Source: Ambrosia x helenae | Taxonomy: Eukaryota > Streptophyta > Magnoliopsida > Asterales > Asteraceae | Direction: 5' to 3' | Assembly (NCBI GenBank): GCA_030844895.1 | Contig: CM061233.1 | Coordinates: 60,785,468-60,849,467 of the forward strand | Length of the DNA stretch: 64,000 nucleotides | Shown: positions 46,262-57,509 of the stretch, in pieces | Layout: every line of letters starts with the position of its first letter | Position numbering within the stretch: the first letter of the stretch is position 1 | The notes under the pieces: generated by a model | Seen by the model: only the letters and a program-made list of their open reading frames with translations | Database searches by the model: none | Told to the model about the DNA's origin: nothing | Made by a program: the position numbers and the translations under genes

Positions 46262-49078
46262 GCATTCGGGTCTCGTGAAGCATTGGTGGATTGGGTACAA
46301 AAGTTGGCATACTCACTTGTTATCGTCGTGAAAAAAAGATCAAATAAAAGACCATGTGGCTTCGTGTATAAGGTTGTGTTCCAATGTGATCGTGGCGGCG
46401 AATATAAAGGAAAGATTCAAGTAAAGTTACCGGCACCAAAAAAACTAATTGTCCATTCGAATTAGAAGGAACATATTCAAATGTATATGATTATTGGACT
46501 TTAAGGGTGATATGTGATGAACATAACCATCAACATGTACTGTATATGGAGGGTCATCCATATGCAAAGCAACTTTCCGAAGATGAATTTAATTTGGTTG
46601 CAGGTTTGACAAGGATGAATGTGGTGCCACGTGATATTCTAGCAATACTTAAGGAGCGGAATTTAAGTAATGTGATATACGTTAATTTACACATATAAAA
46701 GTCCCCGTTTAACTCCCATTTTCAGACGTTTTTGACCTTATACACAGGAATTGGTGCTTATTTTGGTATCTTTGCAGTTTCAGGTCTTAAACGATGTCCC
46801 GGAAGCAGAACTGAACGAAAAACGCAGTTTTCGGCGCGCAAATAGGACCCCAGGTCCTGTGAGCGGCCGCTCGGAGGCTCCGAGCGGCCGCTCGCTCCCC
46901 CAGATATTTTCAGAAATGTTCTAGAAGGCCTACGTCAGCTAACAAACAACTGGGCCACTTGTCTGAAAAGTGAGCGGCCGCTCACAGGCTCCGAGCGGCC
47001 GCTCACAGGGTCTGTTCTTCTATAAAAGTACCATTCAGCCCACTGATCGTGAATTGGGTTTTGGGGAGGCGATTTTAGGCGATTTCTGGACCAAAGGAGC
47101 TGCTGGAAGGCCGTTTAACAAGCTCGGGAATCCATCCGATCCATCCTTCATGATCCAATCCATCTCTTTAGCAATCTTATGGTTTGATCCTTTGAGCTTT
47201 CTTAGATCCAAATCTGATTTTGTTTGCTACATTGATGTTATTTTAGTTAATCGTACGCCTACGGGCAAGAACATTAGTATTAGTTAGTAGTTAAAACAAT
47301 CGTTTGCGTGAAATCAAGTTTTGTATAAATTTGGCGTTTTTCATGTTTGAATCTTGATGATCATAATGCAACCTTGTTTCATTGTTGATAGATTTGTAGT
47401 TGTGTTCGGATGACTTTGATGATTATCGAATGTGTTAGGCGGATTACTTGTTGAGAAAACCGTCCGTTTAATCGTCCGGTAGTAAACTAGTTAACTTGTT
47501 AATAAAGTTTACACCATGAAACTGTAACCGGGTATTGGTTTGGTTAAAGTCACTCGGATAATGATTATAAATGTTTACCGGCACGTAAAAGAGTTTAAAA
47601 GGCTTAATGGTGTTGTTACTAATCTTTGACACGGTTAATGATCTTTGCTAGTTATTTTGGTAGAAATAGCGATCTCAGTAGATTTGTGTTCAAAGTTAGT
47701 AAAATGGAATAGGTTGTGAAATGCTCTACTTTATGCTAGTTCGGTGGTCGTATTGTGTATTCGATATTTCTTTCCTTGGCTAGTGCGGTTGAGGACTCCC
47801 GAAAGGTGATACTAACCTATCTTTAAAGATTCGCATGAGATCATATCAGCTGCTCGCTAATGAACGACTTGAGGTGGCTAACGTGTGTATTCGTGTTAGC
47901 TTTCCATATAGTTGTCATGTTAGGATGCCCGAAAGGGACACTAACTGTCGGAAAATGGGAATGTTGATCACGCCTTTATTTCTTATATGGATGACATGCT
48001 AGGATTGGCGTATTATAGCTTATATAGTTATATTTTCTATTTGGAGTAGTAGTTAAGTTATTTACATGTTTTAGAATTAGTTTTAAACAAAACTCAAACT
48101 TATCTTTTACTTACTGGTGAATCGGGGATAGAGTTTTAGTACCATTGCTCCGCGCGCGTCCATGGATCGATACTTGGTTCTTATCTGTACTTACTACATA
48201 TATGACAGGGTACACTTGCCCTAGTGTGTGTGTTTTAATATGAAGGTCGAAACCATTTTTATAAATATTAAAGCAAAAAACGTGTGTTAAAATCCATTGT
48301 AAAATATGTATAGTTACGCACACGTCATAATGTGTCTACACTCAGGACTATTTACAACGCACGCAACAAAATTCGCATGGTCGATCAAGTAGGCAAATCT
48401 TCAATGCAAGTTCTCTTGTCCATTTTGCACTCTAATGGTTATGTTTATGAAATTACTACAACCGGGTATAACAAGTTGGAAAATTTATTCTTCGTTCATC
48501 CGACAGCATTTGATATTTTGGCGTGCATATCCACACGTATTGCTTATAGATGTCACCTACAAACCGAACCACTATAATATTCCTTTCCTTCATGTTATTG
48601 GTGTAACTTCAACTAGCAATACATTTTCCATAGCTTTTGCCTTTATGCATAATGAAAAGACAATTAACTATGCATGGGTCTTAAACTGTTTAAAGTTGAC
48701 ACTAGACACGTGTTGCTTTCGCCTTGTCCAGAAGTACACTGGATGAAAATGCCTGAGGCAGGTGTTCTGATTGCTAATAAGTTTGGTGTAATCGTCCATT
48801 CTTTAAGCATGTCAGGCAGTACAACTATTTTCTCGTTTTGGAGTGGTCCAGAACAGATTCAACATCACAGAGCTCTTACAATTGCCCTAGTTAATGATGA
48901 GAACCATTATGTCATGGTGGAATTACAAGGAGGGTACCCAATGCCTACTATCACGCCTTATTGAAATTTTCGCAACATTAGCCCGTCTACAACTAGATGA
49001 GAAACCATGTATAGGCCGCATCTAGAACTGTATACAACTTTGTTACCGTGAAAGTGGTTTTGTCGATCTAGTTGACTA
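46262..49078 (+). pseudogene. Mutator-like (MULE) transposase pseudogene, interrupted by a solo LTR
   Basis: After an AG acceptor at 46261 the frame begins AFGSREAL and shows a FAR1/MULE N-terminal zinc-binding type region (DEHNHQH near 46516). A lost A in the A7 run near 46440 shifts the frame. At 46672 a 1.66-kb solo LTR interrupts the ORF; on its other side the same frame resumes (RNLSNV then STLRTIYNARNK). The MULE domain follows (PHVLLIDVTYK, FAFMHNEKTINYAWVL), reached after an extra T near 48518. An internal deletion near 48715 joins it to a C-terminal block (MVELQGGYPMPTITPY) that I associate with the OTU-like C-terminal region of these transposases. Stops follow to about 49078. Non-functional. 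Confidence 0.8.
46673..48327 (+). mobile_element. Solo LTR, copy 2, inserted in the MULE ORF
   Basis: Begins TGATATACGTTAATTTACAC and ends ACGCACACGTCA. It is flanked by perfect TSDs TAATG (46668-46672 and 48328-48332). 1655 bp. Same family as 19445-21333, with near-identical right halves (for example TCTACTTTATGCTAGTT and the last 40 bp). Its GC-rich module (46855-47010) carries four copies of the palindrome GAGCGGCCGCTC, and a TATAAAA follows at about 47021. Deleting the LTR and one TSD copy restores the transposase reading frame exactly. Confidence 0.92.
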
Positions 49079-51780
49079 GGTATTTTAATGTTTGCATGTT
49101 TACTTTTTTTATTAGAGACTCGTATCGTTGTTTATTTAAAATGAACTTTTGCACTTTTGTATTTATTTATATTTTTTTAATGAAAGATTAATTTATTTTT
49201 TATTAATATTGGTTTTAATATTATTAATAATAGTACAACAAAATATAAAATTGTAAATAAAAAAGTGATAGTAGATAGTAATATAAATAAAAAATAATAA
49301 TATAATAATATAAATGTCTATCTATCATTAAATGCTTACCTATCATTAAAGTTTGACTAAATTGGTATATTAATCCTTTTACTTAGACTATCCGATGTGG
49401 CCCGCGAGCGACCAGCCACGAGCCACAAATTGGTACACGTGGATAGCTGGCCCCATAACACCCTTTCTTTATTGGTCTTGCGAGCTAGCCAAAGCTACCA
49501 CACTCGCGTGTGGTAGCGGGTCAAATGTGACCGTTGGCTGGTCAAAATAGTCGTTGGCTGACGATCGTTGGAGGCTGCTGGCTATTTTTGGCAACAAAAA
49601 TTTTGCAATTCTCACAAATTAAACATTTAACAATTACTTAATTACTCTACACCATAGAACCACAATAGTCCACATATTGTCCGTAAGTTCCTAATATAAG
49701 TCTGAGACGAAGCACATATGAAGTTCCTCAAATTGAGTCATTTAATAAGTTATTATTTTTATATGTTTTGTTTTAAATTGTATCAAATACAGTAACTATT
49801 GCGGCTTGCCTACGATTGCTCAGTGTAGCATAATGCTCGAATGTTCATTTCAATTTAAGGGGATATGATGGTTAGTATATGGTGAATTACGTTGACTATC
49901 CTCGAAAAGCTAATTCACTCACCTTGAATATTAGATTTGTGTATGGTGATAGAAACAGATCACAACGTCAACGTCAACATTCCATATCTTAAATTGTTCA
50001 TTAATACTTTAGCAAGTATGATGGCTACTACCAATTAGTAGCAATGAATTATACATATTAACCTCAAAAAATTACTCAGATGGAAAATTTTTGTAGGGTT
50101 AGAAACAAATCGCAATGTACATGATCTACCTATCATGTTGTTTAAGAGCCTCACACCAATTGGCCACATGTTTTCTAATTGAATTTTCTTTATCTGTGAG
50201 TAATATATAACCACTAATTAATAATGACAATATGTTTTTCATATATAATAATAGGAAGCATATATTATTACATATATGACTTTTGGATGTGTTTTAATTT
50301 ATTCTTATTTAAACAACTTATAATTTAAAATAAAACGGTTTTTATCTAGCTATAGGTTAATAATTAATCTATATGACATTACAGATTCATGTCTCTACTC
50401 TTGACACTAAATATTCATAGCAATAGAAAACTAATAGCCGTTCAAAAAATAGAAAACTGATAACTAACTCTACCACACAAAAAATTGAAATAAAATACTT
50501 TGCATGTTGATTCACAGTGTATAATCAACTTTCATCATAAGTTAACCATACACTGTTAGCATTCTTGTATCAATATTTATCAAAACAGTACCATATATTC
50601 ATTATCATACACCCAAAGTTACATATGTTAGCAAATATTTGATTGTAGTACTCAAATAAAATAACCGTCCAATTCAGGTAACTACAAACATTTACAGACA
50701 TGCGACGCTAATGAGCATAAATAGATTATAAAAAATTCAAAATGTAAAGCATGATTTTGCAACATGTTAGACGTATCTAGAGTTGGCCTGTCTTTGAAGA
50801 ATCCTACTTTTACACATGTATAGTTGTATGTAGAATAAGTATGTTATTATATTTACATATAGGCAGTTTTATGTTTTGTTAAACTATATTTAATTGCTTT
50901 GAACCTTAATGTGCATTTTTATTCCGTTAGAATAAATATGTTATTATTCATTTCATTTCATTATTTGTTTTTAAATCACGTCAAATCAAACAGTTGTTAA
51001 TCGATATATCCATTGTTGCGCTACATTAAACATTTTTGATGATATTTTGCATGCAACCAAAATCCATACGAATTGTATTACGTAACTTTAAATAAACAAA
51101 TGAACTTGCAAACTACAATCTTTATAGAATTTTTTTCATTTTACTTATAGATATACCGTAGATCCTCACGGGACTCTAACCTAGTAGAGAGTATAAAAAA
51201 CCACTTTACATCAACCAATTAAGGTTTAACCCGACCCAAAAAAAAATATTATACAGTGATAGCCAAATGACCGCTAAAAATTTTCGCACCCCATTAATAA
51301 ATTTATGGGTATACCACTAAATGGATAATTACTTTTGAAAATTTATATGGTTAAATTGAATCATGTATCTATCGTTTGTTGGTTAAGATTGTTTACCATG
51401 ATATAATTCAATTTTATTTCTCCATGTTTTATTATCTTTTGTTGTTTACTTTTTAAGGCAACTTTACATAGAACAACACTCTCGACTAGCAAACCGCTAG
51501 CCCATAGAGACACCCAAAACATTTGTTGTTTTTTTATTATTATGTATTATCAATTATGACTGTAGGCACACTGTTTTTCATTATTGATTCTATCATTCAG
51601 TTTTCATGATTCAATCTGCTTACAATTTAATAAATTTCCACTTATTTTTGTCTCTATGATTCAATCTATCAAGCCCCTTTAAAATAATGGTCCTTGTTTA
51701 TTTTACAAATGCATTAACAACTGAATAAACACACATATGTTAAATACAAAGACTTAGACCAAACACGAGCCCGATCATCG
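49079..51780. other. Gene-free spacer between the transposase remnant and the intact carboxylesterase
   Basis: AT-rich. A GC-richer patch at 49385-49590 with repeated GGCTGG/GCGAGC segments may be a MITE fragment. At 51156-51184 a weak CCGT...ACGG stem followed by CTAG and T could be another Helitron 3' end. No coding region recognised. Confidence 0.45.
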
Positions 51781-51789
51781 ATAACATAA

Positions 51790-52770
51790 TCAATTACTGT
51801 GGTTGATGAAGGTAGAGATTGTATTAAAGAAGGTAGAAGCATTTTCCGAAACATGATCGAACCAAAAGAACACATGATCCTCATCTTTTGACTCTAATAT
51901 CTCCACTTTTCCAACCCATCCACTTTTCTCTATCAATTCTTTGTAATGCAAACCCCTGTCCCTCAAACAATCTTTCTCCGCTACAACTACTAGGATCTTT
52001 GAGCACCCCAAACCCGAAAGATTCGGGTCCTTTTCCGGGTTAAACCTCGGGTCATCCAGCCCGATCCCTGATGGATTCGCCACTTTCCAAAACTGATCCG
52101 TAAACGCTTTAAACTGCTTATTTTTCCCAAGTTCGGATCCTATCGGGTCATTTCCGCCAAAATGCGGGTGGAGCAGAATTATACCCTCTAGGTTTATTCC
52201 AACAATCGGGTCTGACCCGAACCGGATAGCCAAGACGTGGGCGATATTCGCCCCGGCACTATCTCCACCCAAAAACACCTTACCAAAATTAGCATATTTA
52301 TTTAACCAATGGTCAGGACCACGTCCTGTACCATGGGAAGCGACCCACTGTATCGCTTCCCAACAGTCGTTGTATCCAACTGGAAGTGGATACTCCGGCG
52401 CCAGCCTGTAGTCAACTGAAACCGCGATTACGTTTGATTTAGCCGTGAGATGATTGAGTGTTGGGTGGTAGTTAGGACTCGTGGTGGACTCGATCACAAA
52501 ACCACCGCCATGAAAGTAAATCAGAACCGGCAGTTTCTGATCAGTGGTAGCGGTTTTAGGAAGGTAAATTCTTGCGGACAGGTTGGTTTCGGGTGAGATG
52601 ATGACGTCGTTTGATTCGACTCCGGTTAAAGAATCGATACCGGCAGGCAACTTGTTGTTTCCGATTAATCTTTCACAGTGGCCGTCTTTGTGAACTCTTA
52701 TGAAACCAATGATTTCGTGAAGATATTCATCGGATTTTGATATCTCTCCCGACCCAAACACAGAAGACAT
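51790..52770 (-). CDS. Plant CXE-type carboxylesterase (alpha/beta-hydrolase), intact
   Basis: A 326-residue intronless gene, the usual size for plant class I carboxylesterases of the GID1-like/CXE group. Visible motifs: HGGGF oxyanion hole (87-91), DYRLAPE (120-126), nucleophile elbow GDSAG with Ser171, acidic residue in EKDCLRDRG (Asp267, inferred), and catalytic His299 in DEDHVFFWF. No signal peptide is evident, so the protein is probably cytosolic. The family hydrolyses small esters of specialised metabolites, and some members act as dehydratases or as lactone-forming (tuliposide-type) enzymes; the substrate cannot be read from sequence. The ATG at 52770 is supported by conservation with the frameshifted copy. 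The upstream region has no clear TATA box. This is the best candidate for a functional host gene here. Confidence 0.92.
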   Translation of the reverse strand: MSSVFGSGEISKSDEYLHEIIGFIRVHKDGHCERLIGNNKLPAGIDSLTGVESNDVIISPETNLSARIYLPKTATTDQKLPVLIYFHGGGFVIESTTSPNYHPTLNHLTAKSNVIAVSVDYRLAPEYPLPVGYNDCWEAIQWVASHGTGRGPDHWLNKYANFGKVFLGGDSAGANIAHVLAIRFGSDPIVGINLEGIILLHPHFGGNDPIGSELGKNKQFKAFTDQFWKVANPSGIGLDDPRFNPEKDPNLSGLGCSKILVVVAEKDCLRDRGLHYKELIEKSGWVGKVEILESKDEDHVFFWFDHVSENASTFFNTISTFINHSN

Positions 52771-52944
52771 TTTCCTTACTTTAAGTGTTTAGAGATATTT
52801 TCATGATGCTTTAATATTTAAGTTAATCGAAGAAAAAAGGAAGTCAAGATAGAGTTTGTCACTTCTAACTTGCTTCTAGACGATTGTTCGTGGTGGATAT
52901 TGATACCAAGTAAAGATTTTTCCATCAATAATTCACTTAAGTCA
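52771..52944. promoter_or_regulatory. 5' flank of the intact carboxylesterase
   Basis: Short AT-rich region between the ATG and a SINE-like element. It shares little obvious sequence with the other copy's flank beyond the first bases. No defined element identified. Confidence 0.25.
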
Positions 52945-53215
52945 TGACATGTTGCTATAGTGGTTGGTAACTAGGTTTTTCTTTTTGAGGTCCTAAGTTC
53001 TAGTCCCACTAGCATCATGTTGAAGGATATTATGGGCAATCAAGTTTAGAATTAGACCTTTTCGGAGGCCGCGAGTTCAAAACTGAGCCGAGCCAGGTTT
53101 TATTACAGTGGGCCTCTATAGACGGGCGAGTATTCCCCAAACTAGTGACTCGGTGGCTCAGGTATGCATTCAACTTTGACCGTTGTGTAGGAGGGGATGT
53201 GATGACATAGTATGC
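52945..53215 (+). mobile_element. tRNA-related SINE-like element
   Basis: An A-box-like TTGCTATAGTGGTTGGTAAC (52952-52971) and a B-box-like GTTCTAGTCCC (52997-53007) have tRNA-type spacing. The body continues through GGCCGCGAGTTCAAAACTG and GACTCGGTGGCTCAGG. The 3' end is undefined. It lies about 180 bp upstream of the carboxylesterase ATG. Confidence 0.4.
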
Positions 53216-53759
53216 GTAATCAAAGATTAATATACAACACTCAAACAAACTTAAAATGAAATTAAAGATCAAGGTAAAATAAGGCAACAAAAAACTAAAA
53301 TTAAACTAACCGATCTGATAGAGAATAAAAGGACGGAGCGGACGACACAACTGAACCATCGGACAAACAATGTACTCGACCAGAACAGACGTAGACGATC
53401 CGACCCAACATAGACAATTCATGGATGAAACGGATTGTACACCATATAAAGGATACGAGGACCATGGACCTTCGGACAAACCAAAGACGGCCTTTATCCA
53501 CCGGTCCTTAACTGTAACAGTAACCTACCTATAACCGATCCAATAAAATAATAATAAATACCATACTTTGTCAGGCGCTACAGTGACGCCCGTCACTGTT
53601 CACGCCGCCCGAATCATTGCCCACCATTAATGCGCAGCCCAAGGCAGGGCTATAAATACTCGGTAGTTGCAAGCATTGATGGACACATTAATACCCATCG
53701 GAGGTAGCTCTGCTTCCGAACCATCATATTAACCCAACATTAACCAAACGACTTCAACA
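53216..53759 (+). mobile_element. 5' LTR of a Tat-like Ty3/gypsy element (left end uncertain)
   Basis: The right edge is set by CAACA at 53755-53759 followed directly by the primer-binding region. GC-rich promoter-like sequence with TATAAATA at 53651 lies inside. The left border could not be fixed by TSD. Confidence 0.5.
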
Positions 53760-53760
53760 T

Positions 53761-53781
53761 TTTGGCGCCCACCGTGGGGCC
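53761..53781 (+). other. Primer-binding-site region of the gypsy element
   Basis: TTTGGCGCCCACCGTGGGGC just after the LTR is the conserved sequence found at this position in plant Tat-type gypsy elements. The priming tRNA is not assigned. Confidence 0.7.
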
Positions 53782-53820
53782 GGAGTAAATCCACTCGAGG
53801 ATACTTTTTCCCCACGACAA

Positions 53821-55332
53821 ATGTCATCATCCGATCTGCCACCTACGAGCTATGTCACCCCGCCATCCGGGAGAGACGTCACTCCACCATCCATGAGTAA
53901 CGTCACGCCTAACCCGACTCTAGCCGTATCACCAGAGTTGGTACGGTCCAATTTCTTGCAGATACGCCAGTTAATGAACGATTACGTAAGAGAGGAAAGG
54001 GCTAAGGGTTTAGCGTTACGGCTGTCTTTTGACGAAGAAGAAGTCACCCCGGGAATCGGTAATCAACCTCCACCGAATCCGACGCAGGGACTATCGAGAA
54101 CACCCATGACCCCCGCGTCTTGGCTAGCTGATATGGTACACAGGAATGCCAGAACAACTAGTGCCAGTCAAACAATGGTTACGGCACCAACCGCCCACAT
54201 TCCTGAGTCGATAGTGCAAACTGAGCCAATCGTTACTGCAACCAATGAGAACGATTTAGCTAGGCCGTACCGACCACCCGAGGGATCGAAATTCACCCCT
54301 CAGATAGCAGACTTTGTTCCCCCGATCCGTATCAAGATGCCCTCCAATGTAAGAATCTATGATGGAACTGCAGATCCAAAGGATCAAATATTGTTGTTCG
54401 ATAGTGTGGCCCGCACAGAAGGATGGCCGATGCCAACATGGTGCCATATGTTTGTACAAACGCTGTCTGGGGTGGCTCGGGTCTGGTTCAGCATCCCGTC
54501 GGGAAGCCTAGATAGCTTCCATGACTTAAAGGTGATATTCCTGGAACACTTTCGACAACAACGGAAACACATTATGGACCCTGTGGAGCTGCACAACATC
54601 AAACAAAAGGAGGGAGAAACTTTAAAACAGTTCATAGCCCGCTTCAAAGAAGAGTCTCTGTAAGTAAAAGATGCGGACGAAAGAATGAGAATATCCGGTT
54701 TCCTGCATGGGCTAAGAACGAAACAGCTGGTGGAAAGTCTGAACGCCAGGGTCCCCGTCACGATGGAGGAACAAATAGAAAGAACCAAAGCTTTCGTACG
54801 AGGAAAAGAGGTTGTTCAAGCCATTGACTTCTAGAAAAATCCTGAGGATCACCCTCAAAAGGGACCCTACCAGAAAAAAGATCAATTCATCCAACGACGT
54901 TTCCACCGGGACAATGATAGAGGCACGTCAGGAAACAGAAAAGGTAGGGACGATCGGCCCCGGGGGACCGAAATAAAAGAATACGTCTTTACCGAGTTAA
55001 TCAAGACTCCGCAAGAAATTTTGGCAACTGAAACCAACGTCAAGTTCAAACCGTTGTACCCACTGCAGAAGACTGCTAAGCAACAAAGTTCCCGAAAGTA
55101 CTGCGAGTTCCATGAAGACAATGTCCACGACACCAATGAGTGCTTTCAGCTAAAGAAACAAATCGAGGAAGCCATGCAATCCGGGCAACTCGACCACCTG
55201 AAAAAAGACATCCGGAACCGGAAGCGTAAGAACGAAGTGAAGCATGATAAACAGGTACTAATGATCCGACCAACGGTCGCCCTCAAACGACCAAGGGTTG
55301 TAGGGGTTTTACTTTTACCCGAAACCCGATAA
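53821..55332 (+). pseudogene. Gypsy gag with two in-frame stops
   Basis: One frame runs from ATG 53821 to 55332, interrupted only by TAA at 54661 and TAG at 54832. The N-terminal half is Pro/Thr-rich. The centre has the retrotransposon gag signature (W-x-M-x-H-x-F around residues 203-213, then LEHFRQQRK and KQKEGETLKQFIARF). A zinc-knuckle-like CEFHEDNVHDTNEC follows near 55100. Protease and pol are missing: the element is truncated at about 55330 and joined to unrelated copia sequence. The gag is full-length in outline, so it is a young or recently truncated copy. Confidence 0.85.
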
Positions 55333-55344
55333 CCGAACCCGACC

Positions 55345-55563
55345 CGAGCTTGTCGTGACATCGTGAAGAATCCAATAGATCATTCTAAAACCAAACATAT
55401 TGAAATTCGGATTCACTCCATTCGCGATGCTCACGACAAAGGATATATACAGGTGTTGCCAATAGATACTGCTGATCAAAAGGCAGATATCTTCACAAAA
55501 GCTTTTGACAAAACACGTTTTCATCAGTTGGTAACATGGCTGGAGATGATAAATTTTGAATGA
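55345..55563 (+). pseudogene. Ty1/copia RNase H C-terminal fragment
   Basis: Encodes NPIDHSKTKHIEIR, then DTADQKADIFTKAFD, ending LEMINFE-stop. The HSKTKHIDIR and D-x-ADxxTK blocks are diagnostic of the copia RNase H end. Only the last 70 or so codons are present, abutting the gypsy gag on the left. A 25-nt A-run and a GGGGGAGAA purine tract (55654) follow. Confidence 0.85.
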
Positions 55564-56479
55564 TTCAAAAAAAAAAAAAAAAAAAAAAAAATCTTTACTT
55601 GTGCATAATATATAAAAGAAAAATCTTCTTTTTGATTCAAACAAGATTTTTGGGGGAGAAAGTAAAACCGGTCCATCCCTACTGCAAAATTTAATTCAAG
55701 AAATGATAGAAACTAATCATATTTCGTCAGCATGTGAATAGGACCCAAATGATGTTGTGGCCTCAAGCAACGATGTGTCGGTAGATTCAGCCTGGAATCA
55801 AGTAAACTGCTAATAGGTGATTAACAGTAAAGATCTACATGGAAAGCTGGATTCCCACTGTGCTATAGGTCTGCACAAGCTGAGTCCGGTCATACACAGG
55901 TTGAAAAATCAAAAGACACAGAAAATTTTGTGCATAGGTAAATCAAAAGACACCTAAGAGTGCAAGCTACCAATTAATGCGGGGCTAAGAAAATTAAACA
56001 AATGAGCAGCAAAAGACACGCAATGTCAGTGACGTGCAAACATACATAGATAGCTCAACAAGCGATCAGATGATCATCTTCTTTGCTTATGGTAACATAG
56101 ACCTGAAGCTCTCGTCATCTGATCAAGATAATGATCATCTTCTTTGCTTATGGTAACATAGACCTGAAGCTCTCATCATTATATTTCGATAAACCTTGAG
56201 GATCGGTAGGCTTATACTTAGCACAAGTGGGGTCCACAAAATTTTCGTCAATATTACCAAAAACATGATAAACATCATCACCAAACACACGTTGAAAGAG
56301 AAAAGGCATGGACTTAAGTGGACAAGCATACCGACAATTTTTTCTTAGGCTGCAGCTATCCAACGGGAAGTTGAAATGTGACCTGGCAGGTATGGTTAGT
56401 ATGATCTTGAATGCAGAAGGTGAGATTTGGTGAATCCCCACTTATTAAAATGAAATTGGGCTTTTGAACTCTTATTGGG
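55564..56479. other. Retroelement-derived spacer with a 67-bp tandem duplication
   Basis: The segment TGATCATCTTCTTTGCTTATGG...GAAGCTCTC occurs twice (about 56070-56120 and 56131-56178). A minus-strand frame 56441-56148 (97 codons, ending RSMLP) looks non-random, with RVFGDDVYHVFGNIDEN in the middle, but I do not recognise it. Confidence 0.4.
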
Positions 56480-57320
56480 CTGAAATCTGAACTGCTGCGT
56501 ACTTAATGGGCCGTGCGCACTTAACCCAAGTGCGCAGGCCCATATGGCTTTAGTATATATACAAATGTAAATTTTTCTTTTACAACAGTTATAGTGTCAA
56601 AAAACCCTAATTCTCTTTACCCAACCATCATCTTCATCATCACCGTTCATCTTCTCTAATTAACCCCTTAATCACCCTCTAATCACACCTTATCACCATT
56701 AATCAGTTTCATTCTTCTCATTTTGTTGATCTTCACCACTGATTAAGGTAGTTTATATGTACTGATTGTTTCTTGCTTGTGATTACAGGGACTATAAGCC
56801 CGTTTAAAGGATTCAGTCGTGGGTTTTTATTTTGTCAATGGGTTTGAATTTTGAAGGTTGCGTACTTGATGATGAACATTGCGTACTTGTTTCTTAGAAA
56901 CTGCGTACTTGTCTCATCAATGTTCAAACCTTTGAAACCCTAGAATCTTGCGCACTAGTGCTGCACATTTAAATCTTAAACGAAAGTTTAAGTATCTGCG
57001 TACCTGGTTAGTACGCAGATTGGTCTGCAAGGCTAGGGGTTACCATGCCCGAGTCTTAATTGACCTGCGCACTTGTGATCTCGTGTATTATTGATCAGGT
57101 TCCTGCGTACTAACCTAAGTGCTCAGTCCATTGTGTGAGTACTTGGCTGAGTACTTGACTGAGTACTTAGCTCACAAAGCTTTGACTTGGCATGCGCACT
57201 TATCTTACCAACAGGACATGCGTACTTGAACACTGAACCTAATATGACCAGTAACTTGACTTCCAAGACCATTGATCGGATTGCGTATTTAGACTTGTTC
57301 ACCTGTGCACTTAAACCTGG
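56480..57320 (+). repeat. LTR-like block with dispersed TGCGYACTT motif
   Basis: About 15 to 18 copies of TGCGTACTTG/TGCGCACTTA or close variants occur at irregular 15-60-bp spacing. The first two, TGCGCACTT and AAGTGCGCA (56515-56539), form an inverted repeat 5 bp apart, about 20 bp before TATATATAC. The same inverted repeat with GGGCC on one side and GGCCC on the other recurs at 63889-63920 inside the copia LTR at the right edge, so this block is probably an LTR/leader of that family in the same orientation. Borders not fixed. Confidence 0.6.
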
Positions 57321-57509
57321 ACGTTAATGATCATAAACTGGAAAATCAAATGTATCTTGGACACTGATAAAACAAATCCATCAAACACAATCTTATGACT
57401 GTCCAAAACACAACACATGAAAAACTTAAAAAAAATAATAAAATAAAATAAAATAAAATACAGTCTAAGTACGTTATCTGTCGAAGTCTAAGGTCAGTCG
57501 TTTGGTCGT

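Noticed and set aside
51156..51184. Helitron 3' end on the plus strand
   Set aside because: The stem is only 4 bp and the sequence could equally be read as a 5' end on the other strand; too weak to list as a feature.
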